A stretch of DNA of 64,000 nt from Prosapia bicincta (GCA_036971475.1 JBAIZL010000003.1:57122883-57186882), one strand, 5' to 3'. Shown: positions 1 to 12,500, numbered from the stretch's first letter. The notes: generated by a model from the letters alone, not told the origin. Numbers and translations are program-made.

Positions 1-1035
1 ACTAAAAAAAAAAAAAAAAAAATTAAAACTCGTATAACTAACATAAAGAGTACGAACTAAATCTATGAAATTTCTTATTTTCTTCAATAGAATTATAATA
101 GAAGATTATTCTCAACCTCAGACCATTTTTTTTCAAAAACAATATTTAGAGGTAAATACATATAATAATTCTACAGTCATATAAATATATTTAGAGATGT
201 ATATCCAATTGCTTATCGTGTAGTTTTATTAAGTATGTGTACAGAAATCGTTTTAACAAAGAAATAAAAACGTGCATGCTTTTGAATTATCATCCCGCTT
301 TTTGTTAATAGTTTAGTCATTTATTGAGACTTTTTTTATTACACTCACAGATAATAAGTGAGTTTTTCTAGAAGATATATTCCTGTTAGAGTGATGTAAT
401 ACTAAAACCCACAGGTTAAAGCCTTGCGTTAGATGATGTACCATTTTTGCACTTCATAATTGACCAAAAATGTACTTTGTATTAATAGTGCTTCGATTTT
501 TCACTGCTCAATTAAAAGCTTCACGAAGCTTTGCTAATTTAATTCAAGACAATTTACTACTCTTACGCCCTACCTATTGCTCAACCACAGGCAACATATA
601 GGTTCTAATGCCAAACAATAAACGTTTAATGTTATATATTTATCGAAAAACATCACCAATATGAACATAGTATAGACTAAAAGGCACACATGTATCACGA
701 TTTCAACAGGAATATTCCATAAGAGAAGACTTGAAGTTGTTGTATAAATACTTATATATTGTTTTTAAAACAATAAGTTCCTATTTACCGGTAACTAAAT
801 AACTTTAAATAATAACAGTTAAATAAACAAAATAAATATTTATTTATATACACAGACTGGAAGTGAAATATACAAAAACTAAAATGTCCATGTATTCAAA
901 TGAATTAGACATAGATAATGTTACAAAGAGCACATTATCATAGTAGTTTTGAAAATTTTAAAAGCTCAGATACTAATTTTCTATTTATTGAAATTCATTT
1001 TATTTGAGCACTTAAGATAATCATTGAAAAAAATT
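1..1035. other. AT-rich non-coding stretch
   Basis: AT-rich sequence with short A and T runs. No ORF, RNA gene or repeat structure could be supported by eye. Confidence 0.6.
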
Positions 1036-1484
1036 AGAAGGTAATTGAGTATCGAGTCAAAAGGTTATTTATTTAATGCGATGTTTCGGCAACTGATTTG
1101 TTACCCTTATCTTATCAAGCCGGTAGTGTTGTGAAACACAAAGTCCTTACATTTTACTTTCAAATGAGTAATGTGAGGAGGCAAAACATAAAACCCCCTA
1201 CACTTTACCAAGAACTTTCTTTGAGCTATATCTCGGCTAACTCGTCTTTCCGCCCTACTGTAGTTCTTCAGTGGGGGTGAGGGTAAGGGTACATTCATGA
1301 AGAGTTACTGTAGTGTGGACATTACACTTGAAAATTAAATGTAGTTACATTACTGTAGTTACTCACTTGAACATTAAATGGAAGGACTTTGTGTTTCATA
1401 GCAACAGGCCTAATAAGGGTAACAGATCAATTGCCGAAATGTCGCAGTAAATAAATTACGTTTTGACTCGATATTCAACCATCT
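1036..1484. mobile_element. Foldback MITE with ~105-bp terminal inverted repeats
   Basis: The left end (about 1040-1150) and the reverse complement of the right end (about 1381-1480) align over roughly 100 bp with few differences. Shared blocks include ATCGAGTCAAAA, TTTCGGCAA, TGTTACCCTTAT and GAAACACAAAGTCCTT. The inner 230 bp is less AT-rich and also carries partial internal duplications, such as a recurring ACTTGAA.ATTAAATG block. The two overlapping short ORFs in this region (60 and 63 aa on opposite strands) are products of the repeat and are not considered genes. There is no transposase, so this is a non-autonomous element. The family is unassigned and no clean target-site duplication was found. 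Confidence 0.75.
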
Positions 1485-3040
1485 TGTCATTTATTCTATT
1501 ATATTTTGTTTAACTTATATAAATATTTTTTTTCACGTTCATAGGTGATATAGCTAGACTGGGGATAGCAATTGCAAAGTCCCTTCACAGAAACTGATAT
1601 GGTATTTGTTGCTATATGTTTGTTCAATATTAGGCGTAATACAAAGCATGATGTTAAAAAAAATCAAAATAGCCAGTCGGTTTACAAAAGACCTTTTCTA
1701 ACATATATTTTGTACTTTAGTAAATTAGTCCTAGTATACATTGAATTGACCGGCAAAGTAACAGGATATAACCTTAAAACAAATCTAGGTTACGGTTTGT
1801 TTAGGATTTATTTCATGGAATTATCAACTCTTGATTTTTTTGATAAAAGATTGTGTTTGTAAGACAATAACTTTAGTGATTATCAGCCACTATTTTGGTA
1901 CATTACATTAACTTCCTAACTGCTTAGAATATATTTTCATGTACCATTTGTAGAATTGAAAACAAAATGTTGATATAAACCATACTTTTCACAATCTACG
2001 AGCCATCTAAGTCATTTTGTTTAATAATATCAACAATAAAATAATTTAACTTTCAACATGCCTTTAAATATAGTTACTGAAGTCTATAAATCGTGCCTAA
2101 ATTTACACGACTCAAAATTTCGTTCATGATTTCAGTCCAAGTTCAAGACACACTTCAAATCCCTCCACTGAATGTTCAGTTTTTTTATATATAAACTAAT
2201 ATTCTTTGGTTATGTTTCAATAAGTAAAACTGTGTGCATTATCCGTCTTCATAAGGAAAGACATCCTTGTTGGTAAGTCAAATGTTTTTTATTGTGCTCA
2301 GTCCCAATGAAATAATTTTTAAAAATGAATTATTAACTGCAAACCTTGTATAGGCCTATTTGTGGTACTACCCTTTTATTCGTTTTACTTGCAATACTAG
2401 CTAACTCGTTTCCTCCAAAACGTATACCTTCTAGATAGCGTTGTCGTTTTGAGTTTTTTTCACAATTTTAACTTCAAACTTGAAACATCGCTTCTCAATC
2501 TATCAATAAAAGTAGCCAATTCGAAACGTTTATTATGTTTATTAATATTTATCCATCTACATTTATTTGACTTCCTCTAACGGTCTAACAATCTTCATTA
2601 ATATTATTTTCATTCAAGTTTTCTATTAATTCAAGTCGAATTACAGAAAACATCATTTGAAAAAATTCTAACAGATTTCTGCATTACATATTTATTCCAT
2701 ACTATAAACTTCTTGAAAATCAAAATATTAATTATAAGGTGATATACTTTCAAACAAATATTCTTCACTAATATAATGACTAATAATTATCATTTTTAAC
2801 TAGAATTCTTTTAAAATAGAATCCTTTATTTTTTAGGATTAAATCATAAATAAAAATTAAAAATTAATTTTATGACAATAGGTATATACTTTATCACACA
2901 CAGTTATTGTTGAGCAAAATTGTTAAGTTTATTTTTCATTCTTGGGCTGTCTTTAAGAACTTATTCATATACGAATATATAAGTTATGTTAGTATGCTCC
3001 CCACATGAAAAAAAAACAGGAGACTAAATATTTAGTTAAT
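1485..3040. other. AT-rich non-coding stretch
   Basis: No supported feature. A 96-codon plus-strand ORF (1572-1862) has no recognisable motif and an AT-driven amino acid content, and is treated as chance. Confidence 0.5.
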
Positions 3041-3041
3041 A

Positions 3042-3200
3042 TCGTGTAAAAGACGGTTTCGTATCAGTTGTGGTTACAACATTGGAAAAGGAGGTTTCAA
3101 ACGTAGCTCTTGCAACAATGGAATTCTCGCACCAAAACCACTTCCACATGCACGTCATCTAGTTACCACAGTATTTCATCTTGCAAAAAAAAATGGAATT
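3042..3200 (+). pseudogene. Possible haem-peroxidase-like exon relic
   Basis: In the frame whose Gly codon is at 3072, translation gives a cysteine-containing stretch followed by PKPLPHARHLVTTVFH (about 3139-3186), then a poly-A run (3184-3192) and a stop at 3199-3201. Animal haem peroxidases have a conserved segment of the form Cys...Gly...LPxARxVSxxxF, just before the exon coding for the MQWGQFxDHD haem-pocket motif. The resemblance is to that segment. The patch has better codon balance than its surroundings. No intact downstream motif is visible, although VIMMQL about 20 codons later in another frame is faintly reminiscent. It could be an isolated exon with introns on both sides, a decayed pseudogene, or chance. 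Family assignment is inference from a short motif. Confidence 0.25.
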
Positions 3201-5870
3201 TAAATCTGTTTGTTCATTACAAATCGGTTATCATGATGCAACTGTATCGATCCAGGTTATGTTATCAGATAGCTCCAGTAATGCAAGATAATAAATGCAC
3301 AATCACGCAAGAGTAAGAAATTTTAAATCTGCAAATTTTATTCCTAACTACGACGATTACGTTAAAATTTAAAATTAAAGATGTTTCCCATATATTATAA
3401 ATAAACGAGAAGCACTCAAACATAAGCAATAGTAGACATTTAGCACATTGCACATATTTTGTGGACTGCATTTTGGGCAAAACATATTTCCTGAAATCAT
3501 ATACTTGCTGATAATCCGGAAACATTAACATAAATACTTCTTGGCTGTTCATAAACATGAAAATAAGGATTGTTTTAGTTTTATTAGCGATATTTATACA
3601 GGTATATCTATATAATAAACCCTAGCATAACTGATTTAATATTAGACGAGGTTTAAAAATAATCATGGGTGTAATCGGAACTTGATACTTGTGGAATTAT
3701 TATGCGCAATTTTTTATTATTTTATTGCTTATTGTTACAATATTTGTAATGTTTCTATGGTTATTGAAAGGAATGAATATCTAGATATTAGGGACATAAA
3801 AAAAATTTAATTATTATAGTAGTTGTATACACTTTCGACTGGTTTATGATAGACAAAGTATGTGGGCCATATTGGTAAAGTTATAATAACGAAAACACAA
3901 ATAAATGTGCGTAAAGAGTACCTCACAAAATGTTTAAATCACGGATATGTTTTCAGTCTATTTCGGTTCTTTACGCATAAACACTTACGTAGTACTTTGT
4001 TGAAAACAGTAGGCCTACACTCTAATTTCGAGTAAGTTTTGTTCAAAGTGTCTTTAGGTTATTACATATTAGTATGTCCTACTATTCTCTAAAGTCATGT
4101 TTGTACCTTTTCAGCAGTGAACTTCAGCCTATAAAAACAACTAGATATACAAATTGCTATTTACTCTTTATAACTTTCGTCCTCTGACCTCTGATAATCA
4201 TGCAAGTATATATTTTTATACTCTACTCGCTAATATGCCAAGCGATTGGGAAAGTAAAGTAAGTCCACGATTTCATATCCGGTTCTGTATCTTCATATAG
4301 GGAATTTAATCAATTCTTCTATGGAGAGAGCTTATTTGAGTCAATTGAAAGCTATAGTCAGTTTTTTTCCAATTTGTTATACAGAATTAATACATCCGGT
4401 TACAAGTAAAAACTCCTTAGATGCAGCATCCACATTTCGCTACACAAACGCAGCCCGATCTTTCTTCATTTTATTTTATTTTCCGACAATTTGTTTTTGC
4501 CTTGCATTATTTTCTAAGATGTCTTCTGAGGAGGGTAAACAAGAACTGGATCGTCCCTGTAGAAATATTTGATAAAGTATAACTCATGTTTACAGTTTTA
4601 ATGCCTACTTTATGCTTATCGTACGCTAAAATGTATACACATGTTTGGAAAACAAGTGCATTGTATTTTGTTTTTTCAACTTACAGAATTAGACAACGAA
4701 ATACATTAATATAACACCTACATAGTGTCCCTCCTTTTCGGGTCTCTTGTGATACCACTACGATTCATTTATAGACTCACCCCCCCCCCTTAAGAAGAAA
4801 GCATTTCACACTTCCTGTAATTTAGAATAAAATTTTAACACAAAAGTTACACTTCTCATGTTTAACAGTAATATTCCTTGATTTACCGTCTTGTTTGTAT
4901 TCGTCTGAGGTTATTCTCTTAAGGAATATTTATATATATACTCTCAATTTATATAAACATTTTCGTTCTTTGAGTTTCGTTGGCATTAAATTTTGATCAA
5001 CATATAAAATTTTATTTTCGTTTGGAAAAAAACAACCTTATTATAAAGTACCTTTATACTTAATGTCTTTTTAGAATCCATAGTGTTCATTTATGATCTA
5101 TGTTACCTACTAAGTACTAATATATTTTAAAACATTTTGTATCATTATTTTAGCAAAACATTTTGTATAAATGTTTTTTTACCACTTTTTTCATCGGTTC
5201 GGTTTCCATCATATCTGTCTGTCTTAGTGAAATTTTGCAATCGAGTTTAAACAAAATTTCCCTTATGAACTACGGACCTGATATTTCAAACATATGTTAG
5301 AAGTATATGACAATGCAATATTATAAATTTTTTAATTGCTATCTATTACTAGAACATCTAGTTCCAAATATGAAGTGTTCAGATGGAGCAACATCAAATC
5401 ACGTAGCAGGCACAAGACAACCGACAACGTAGGGAGGACTTCGTTTTGTTTTCCATTCACGAGTTGTTTTGGTAAAAATGTTTGGATTAATGATCCCAGA
5501 AAATAATTTTTATAAGACTATGTCACGTCAGAAGGTTTTTTCAATATTTTATGTGTATTAATTGAAACATAATAGTTCGATATTTGTTTGGTAAATAATA
5601 TGAATATAATTTCTAATTGAATTCTTATATAAGAACTATTATTGTTGATTGTCTTGATTTATAATTTTATTAAACTATTCGATCACGCCCTCTGTTAATT
5701 TGTGCAAACACTATTATAAAGACATTTCAGTTTGTAATATGTATTGTTCCATTGGGACCCTGAATGTTTTGATCCAAATTGCTCTCGTTTTACGAAGGCA
5801 CTGATAAAAGTTTTAATGAGTATTCTTAATAGGTTTTATTTAAAAAATATAGAATGCCTAATCCTTCAAA
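3201..5870. other. AT-rich non-coding stretch
   Basis: No supported gene. It contains a 10-C homopolymer near 4781-4790 and one TAGGCCTA octamer (4010-4017). Short ORFs on both strands (3265-3558 minus, 4321-4572 plus) lack recognisable features. Confidence 0.5.
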
Positions 5871-5879
5871 GTTGAATTA

Positions 5880-6480
5880 GAAAGTTATTCGTGGAACATT
5901 TACTAAATTTGGAATAGAGGGTTGTAACAAAAAGAGTTCTTTTTCGGGATGAAAATTTGATTAACTATATTTAGATGTCGTACGTTTAATACATATCATA
6001 TACTCTTATCGAATCGAAACAGGGATTCTACTTGAGCACATTATTATTTATTGAAACCACTCGTAATGGATACCTAAATAGTAAATGAATGAACGCTCTT
6101 TGAGGAATAGGATTCATCAATTGTCGAAAACCACTCTGTCGATGAGGGAAAATGGAAGCTCGAACAACATATATTCTCTGTGGTCGGGAGAAGTAAATCT
6201 ATTTGTCATCATCGGAAAACACAGAATACTTATAGACGATAGTCACTGAGTCTGGTAGCAAAAAAATATTACATCCGGCCTTGGTTTTAGTTCTAGTGGT
6301 ACTCAACATATACAGATCACCCTCAAAATCAAGCCTGGCCACCATTGTTATCAAACTCCGGAGTAAAAGTTTGTTTTGGATTACCGCAGTTGTTATAAAG
6401 TATGATTACACATACAAAGAAATGACTTTTAAAACAATATAAACAATATACATAAACGTTAAAAAAATATTGAAAACCTA
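5880..6480. repeat. Diverged duplication, copy A
   Basis: This segment aligns with 6965-7400 at an offset of about 1.08 kb early in the pair and about 0.96 kb later. Matching blocks include CGTGGAAC followed by a T-rich/AAATTGG block, ATTATTTATTGAAAC followed by TGGAT..AAATA, and TTGGATTACC with a downstream ACATAC. Identity is patchy, so the duplication is old or the copies are diverged members of a dispersed repeat. No coding function is supported. Confidence 0.5.
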
Positions 6481-6964
6481 CACGATGAAAGAATACGAAA
6501 TACGGTGAAGAAAGCATGCTGTTACGACTGTAACCTTTGGGAGGCAAATCGAACTCAACATCTCATGAACTATTGATGCTGAAAAATAATTTTTAAGAAC
6601 TATCTCTGGTCATCAAGTTTATTGCTCTTTTTAGGTTGCTTACAAAAACCAAAGTATTTTGATATTTTGTTTAGCAAAAAATATGAAATTCGAAACCGCT
6701 TTTATACAAAAATAACGCTTTCATTGGCTTGCTTTAGAGTTTACTTCAATAATTGTTCTTACTCAACAACAATTACAACAACAACACAAACCTCAGTAAC
6801 ACGTGAGGTTCCATCATGACTTGTATGTTGTGATGTGAATTATTTTCATTTTTGAAGCCACAGATAAAAATTTATTGGATATAAAAATGAAATAAAGTAT
6901 CAGAAAAAGAATCAGCTAACTCATCTGTAATTAATTAGATGCGACTAATCAACCAAAGGTGAGG

Positions 6965-7400
6965 AAAAACGTTATCTTTCGTGGAACCTTTTTCCAAAAT
7001 TGGTAAGGGGGGATTGTAAAAAAAAGTTACTTTTAAAAACCATTAACTTTAATTTTTTTTGGGTTGAATTTATGTTCGGCAGAACCGTAAACACAAAAAT
7101 AATATCATTATCTCTTATGACAATAGGCGTTTGGTGTAATATCATTATTTTTTATTGAAACATTTCTTAGTGGATTTATAAATACTCTAGTGATATGAAT
7201 CCAATTTTTGAACAAGAATCACCATCTACCGACAATTTTATTTTTCATTCGGAAGTCAACTCTGTGGAAGATTCTTATCCTACGTTGCGGGTGAAGATGA
7301 CCACATCAATATCCAATGCAAACGCTTATATTGGATTACCTCAAATACTGTGAAATTCTTCAACATACAGAGAATTACAAATGCAACTATACAAATTATT
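6965..7400. repeat. Diverged duplication, copy B
   Basis: Partner of the segment at 5880-6480, sharing the CGTGGAAC, TTTTTATTGAAAC and TTGGATTACC blocks in the same order and orientation. Copy B is shorter between the second and third blocks, which suggests indels since duplication. Confidence 0.5.
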
Positions 7401-7540
7401 AATCTCGATACAGTGTGTATATTCTTTAAATTTGTGATCTTTATAAATAGGGTGTGCATATGCGCCATATTATACATGTACTGAAAAGTATTTAATCCGT
7501 GCCTAGCCTGTACCCATGTGATTACCGCACGAGTTGTCAT

Positions 7541-8150
7541 TTCTTTGAGAGTCTCTGAAGCCTTTTATAGTCTCATTTCAATGTACCGAGGCCATTTTCG
7601 ATTTTCGAATTTTAAGCCTTAGATTTTGGAACATATTTTATGGCTTATTTTGAACTGCACAAGACATCCGTGTTATCTCTCAAGTTAAATTTTAAACGTT
7701 TGAACACAGTTATTTTTTATGTTCGATTTATAATTGTTGTAATAATTAACTGGTTTTGAAACAAGGTGATTGAAATAAATACATTGTTTTTATCATTTGC
7801 TTCAAACGAATTTTACATACTGTGAATTCATACGAAAGAATTCTTTATGATAGAGAGTGTATTGGGGATACGTGGGAAAAACAAATATTGTGCGCTAGTC
7901 TAACCTTAATTTTAAAGCTAAAGATATTAGGGCTGGAAGTTGTCATCGTCTTGGTTTCTTGTAAGTTCTTCTCAGCATGTTCTGCGCCTGTTCCAACTGC
8001 TTCCCTGATAGATCTAGAATCCGTTACTAGAAACGTAATATTAAACAAACAAACAAAACATTATGTATTAAAATATTACAATAAAAGTAATATTTTTATA
8101 AAACATCTGGTAGCGTTGTTTCGATAGAAGTTTTTTAATTGTAAACTAAA
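7541..8150. other. Non-coding with a small coding-like patch
   Basis: Mostly AT-rich. The patch at about 7930-8040 is richer in GC and on the minus strand reads openly through a polar stretch containing IREAVGTGAEHAEKNLQE, preceded by TTTCTAG, a possible splice acceptor. It adjoins the LINE relic that begins near 8.2 kb and may belong to it. No family is recognised. Confidence 0.3.
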
Positions 8151-8224
8151 GAATAACCTCCACCCAATTCTCTAAAGATGCACTGTCCCTGCTTATTGGA
8201 AAAATACGATAAGGCTATCCAAAT

Positions 8225-9245
8225 GTTAGCTTTACATTAGAAATGATTATGGTCCACAAAATCTCTCTGAGTATGTCCATAACTCTGGCATTTCTTGCAT
8301 TGTGGAATCAGTCTTTCCATTCGTATTGGTTCCATTTCACTTTCAAATGACACAAATATTGTATATTGTAAGATCTTTTTTTGTCCTCAGTATTATGGAA
8401 TGTTAATATGAACATTAGTAAGTCTGTCAGGACTTCCTTTGTTTTTCTGCGTTTTACTTCAGCACTTATGACTTTAAAATCTTGTGCTGCTAATTCTTGA
8501 ACTTTCTCTTCTGGATTGCATGACGAATGCATATTTTTGGCCATGATTCTTATTGGTCGATTTTGTTTATTTTCATAAGTGTGTCAATGCAACTTCTTCT
8601 CTTCTTTTCTACTCTCATCTGGCGTATCTCTATTTATTTTTACCTGATCGTTGGAGAAGCACTTGGCCCGGCAGTTTTTTTATTCATATTTTAGGAGTGT
8701 TCTATTTTATTGTAATGTCTGCCTTCGCTCACCTCTACTCGGGGCGTTTTGTAATTTTTCCTGTTTTCTTCAGTTTTATACTGTACTCTGTTCTTGTTAT
8801 CTTAGGAGATTAAGCGCTTTTCTCTTTTTAGAGCCACGTGTGAGCCAGGCTGTTTTTCTGTTCATTATGTCTTCCTCTTCGATCTTGGTGGGACTTTCTT
8901 AGTTGCATTCATCGGAATTTTTAGTTTTCAGTTTCGATATTTCTGTTTCCAGGTCTATTATTTTATTTAGAGCTCGTTGTATCTCTCGTTCTAGTTTATT
9001 GCTATCTCTTTGTTCTTCTACTTAACCATAAATTGATGTTTCATTTAATACTTCATTAACATGTAGCCTATCCTTGTGCATTAATGTTGCCGGAAGATTA
9101 CTTTGTTTTGGCATTGACATTGCTTTAGGTAACTGAATTTGATTCTCTAACGAATGGGGTTTATCTAGCTCACCCTGAGATGGGTACACTGGTGAAATTT
9201 CAGTGAATGAACTACTTTGATTGGATGTACTCTGTAAAGGTAATT
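8225..9245 (-). mobile_element. Jockey-type LINE ORF1 (gag-like) relic
   Basis: Reading the minus strand from about 9245, stop-interrupted translation gives, in order: a Ser/Gln/Pro-rich N-terminus (SSSFTEISPVYPSQG); a charged heptad-like stretch likely to form a coiled coil (LEREIQRALNKIIDLETEI); a 78-codon open segment (8308-8544) with the PRE_C2HC-type pattern of Jockey gag proteins (VISAEVKRRKT, then YNIQYLCHLKVKW); and a zinc-knuckle remnant CKKCQSYGHTQ, with the last Cys replaced, near 8260-8300. These proteins bind the element RNA during retrotransposition. Several frameshifts and stops make it non-functional. It is the same family as the plus-strand element at 14.5-18 kb: the N-terminal segments align closely, and this copy keeps about 430 bp, including the coiled coil, that the other has lost. 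ORF2 is absent. Confidence 0.8.
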
Positions 9246-10700
9246 AATTAATTTTTTAATAATAATTAGATATTAGTATTGAGGAGTGGAAAGTATGTAA
9301 CTATTTGGTTCAAAATAGCAGCCATTTTTGTTTAAGAGCCCTGATTGCAAGAGCGATGTGCAGTGTTAAGATGTTCAAAAGCGATGTGCAGTGTTTTATG
9401 GGTATGTTATAGTGTTTTACAAGTAATGTGCACAACCAGGTACGTTTTAGAGAATAATAAAGAAAATGTGTTATAATGTTAACTAGCTTGAATTGTAAAT
9501 GATAAAAGATTAACCCCTGAACGGTAGAAAATGTCCTTTGGATATTGATTTCTAACATTAAATTGGAAAACTTAAGTTACTACCTTCTCGATATATATAC
9601 ATTTGAAAAGTTAACAAGTAATTAAAATATGTATGGAATAGTTAGCAGTAATTAAAGGTTAATTACTCGACACAATAAAGTCACTTGTTCTTTTGTAATT
9701 TGTCATTGATTAATAAATTGTATAACTTTGTATTTTAAAACTTTCAATTCTTATTTCACAAGTAACCTAGTTCTAGCATAAAGAAATGAAGACCGTTACA
9801 GACAGTACTTGCCTGAGCTGTAACGTTAGAACTAAAAACCCTGGCAAGTAAAATTAATTATATTTATAATAAGCAATTAATAATAACACATTTCAAATAA
9901 AAGTAATACTTACTCCCAGTAAAAAGGGCTAGTACGTTACATATTAAATAATTTTAAATAATATTTTAAGATTTAACTAATTTATTTTTTGAAAAAAATA
10001 CAAGACTAGATAAGCTGTCATAATATTAGGACTTTTTACAATGACATGTTTATTGATATGATCTGAAACAAAACTAATTTCTGAATAAGAAAATGTACTG
10101 GATGTTTACAATAGCTGTAAAGTAAAAGGACCAGTTTTGAATCAACATGTGTGGAATGTTTAAGTATATTTATCATAATATTAGAATTATAGTGATGAAA
10201 TAAAACCGTAAACATTTATGATTTTAAACAAAAAAATACTTACATTATGTCTAAGCACCTAAGGGAGATATCAATGAAATTCATTACAGTTCCTCATCCG
10301 ATAGATGCCCTTGGGTGGCGCAGTCTTGACATGAAGGTACATACAGTATGTTCCCTGCAGATGAATCTACGACAGCTGTTGCACCAAAAGTTTTATTTCC
10401 TATTTATCTCTAGTTGCATATACAGTATCGTCCTTCACGTGTATCTTCCGCAATATTTCGCCCCTGCGGCTGTAGGTCCAGCATTTCTTGAATGTTTCTT
10501 TTCACGAAAACGTTGTCTTCTAACACTACCAGGATTATCAACCTTTGCTTCCTCACGCCTTTCTTTCATTTCCACGCTATCTAACACTCTAGCAAATCTT
10601 TCTTCCTCTGTTCAATTCAAAATTCGTAGTAACACAATAAATATAACACAACGCACTGAACGACCAATACCACAAAAGTGAAATTAAAAATTATGTCACA
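9246..10700. other. AT-rich non-coding stretch with one unassigned ORF
   Basis: It holds a 144-codon plus-strand ORF (10247-10681) that is moderately GC-balanced. Its translation has no recognisable domain, and the opposite strand is also open over part of it with a charged stretch (EEERFARVLDSVEMKERREE). This may be the decayed interior of a transposon, but no family is recognised. Short repeated phrases such as GCGATGTGCAGTGTT occur near 9352-9395. Confidence 0.4.
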
Positions 10701-10712
10701 CCTTAGCACATG

Positions 10713-10925
10713 CGAGGGGTCGCACACGGTGTTTTCCACACTGGCGTAAAGAAAACTTTAGGTTGATACTCTAAGACACTCGTTAGTGATAGCGAAAATA
10801 CAAACACAGCAATCGCTAGTGGGCGAGTCTATTTGAAGGTAATGAGGGTGTGGAAGCTTACCAAAATCGGCAGTTCAGAAAATGGTGAAGGCACGGTGGA
10901 AAACACTGTGACGCGACCTCTTCCG
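10713..10925. mobile_element. Short TIR element (MITE-like), ~210 bp
   Basis: The left end (GGGGTCGC..ACGGTGTTTTCCAC, from 10715) and the reverse complement of the right end (to about 10923) match over about 33 bp, with small indels and the common core GTGTTTTCCAC. The interior is more GC-rich than the flanks and codes for nothing visible. The length and structure suit a non-autonomous DNA transposon. No target-site duplication was recognised and the family is unassigned. Confidence 0.6.
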
Positions 10926-11834
10926 GGTTAAATATCTATTCATACTTAAACAAATTCATTACTGTGTAAATGTTAAATTAATTACAAAAGAATTATCTTG
11001 TTCCACAGATGTCATTCTCGCTCAACAACTGATTATCATTAGGGTCGTACGCAATAAAGGAAGAGTTTTGAGGGTTAGTTAGTAAAACTTTAGAGTTATA
11101 CCCAAGTTTGAAAGTGGAAACAGGTGTTCTTCCCTCGGGTAGCGTGGTAATTTGTCGTTGATTCTGTAGGGTGTAGACTTATAGTAATGATAGCGATAAA
11201 TTTTATCTATGCCATGCCAAAATATGCAGCACTACATTATAAAATCAAAACATCACCTACTTTTAGTCAAAAGTGTAATGTAAATATCTTCTCTTAATAA
11301 TTTAACGTGTTATATAGAATTCAGTTTTATAAAAGAAGATGACCTAGACCGTTATTTATCCGACTAGTGTACTTTTCTAGGTAAACTTGGAACTACGGCA
11401 GTTCATAATTGTACTTCCGATAGGTAATTAAAAAAACACGGCCATTTGGTAAGTATGAATTATATTATAGGCCCTACAATTGGTGGATCTTTTGTGAGGT
11501 CAGGTTCCAAAAAATATAATAGGTTGTCATGTTATTATCTTAAATTTTTTATGTAGCGTGAACTGATATAATGTTTCCATATTACCCAAAATACCATTAT
11601 GGGAATTGAGAGCTTGATGGAACTGTAACCATACATGTATTTTGGTACAAATGGATAAAATTGCATTTTAGATATCCTATTGTTCGATCTATGTGGTTAT
11701 ATATTATCAATGGGTATAATTTTGTAGGAAATATATTGTTAAATATGTTTTAATTAACAGTGAGTAGATAGTATTAACATTCATAATGAATATTGAAATG
11801 TTTCTAGAAGAATAAATGTGTATAAGGAAGGAAA

Positions 11835-12500
11835 GATGTTATCACGTGCAAACAAGAGAGAGGCCATTGAACTTACCAAACAGTTTTTCAAATGTTACTG
11901 TTACTAAATTTATGGATTTCGAACAGCTGCAAGACAATACTTACTTAGGTCCTACTAGCCAACTTCCACCCTTGGTAGTGGAGTGATTTGCTTACGTGGC
12001 GACCAGTAGAGATGGGTTTCATTGAAGATAGCACTGTCGTAACCTGAGGCCAGGGATTTCTTGGAAGTGTTTGGCACTTCGTGACTTCACTACCACACAG
12101 CAGAGAATCTGGTGTCGGCAGTACAAGAATTCGGTGGAGGTGCGCAGCATGGAAGTCAAGACCAGTATTCAATCTGAATGCTGAAACACCAACAGCTCGA
12201 GGCAAGCTCTGGTCAATTATCGAGACAAGACTTTCCCACACTTTTCCTGCTGACAGTTCTTTCAATATTAATTGACTTTTTTCGTGTTCATCTTTATTAA
12301 GGACTTATGAGGACTATAGGTGAACTCAGATACTCAGTTTGAAGGTTGTTCTCTGCTTAGTTAGATGGTAAACTTTTTCATTGCCAGTGAGAAATTCTAT
12401 TACCCACTGAATGATATTAAAGAAGTCTTTATTAATGAAGCTGCAAGAGCTAGAGGGTCTGATAAAAAAATTCAGCACTTTGGAAAAGCTATTTGCTCCG
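11835..12500. other. Decayed coding-like patch, family unrecognised
   Basis: This stretch is clearly more GC-rich than its surroundings and contains overlapping ORFs on both strands (minus 11945-12265, 106 codons; plus 12081-12275, 64 codons). Plus-strand translation near 11838 gives LSRANKREAIELTKQFF, and after a stop GFRTAARQYL. That faintly resembles the helix-turn-helix N-terminus of insect DUF4817/Tc1-type transposon proteins. Further on the frame reads RGKLWSIIETRLSHTFPAD, then EVFINEAARARGSDKKIQHF. The pattern suggests a decayed mobile-element gene, possibly on the plus strand with several frameshifts. No catalytic motif was found. Confidence 0.35.

Noticed and set aside
1098..1298. 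Opposed 60- and 63-codon ORFs
   Set aside because: They lie inside the foldback MITE and depend on its inverted repeats.
7845..8048. 67-codon minus-strand ORF with a polar stretch and upstream TTTCTAG as an exon
   Set aside because: Protein-like but unrecognised, adjacent to a LINE relic, and without a matching donor or neighbouring exon.
10247..10681. 144-codon plus-strand ORF as a gene
   Set aside because: No domain, no splice or promoter context, and part of the opposite strand is equally open. It may be a transposon remnant.
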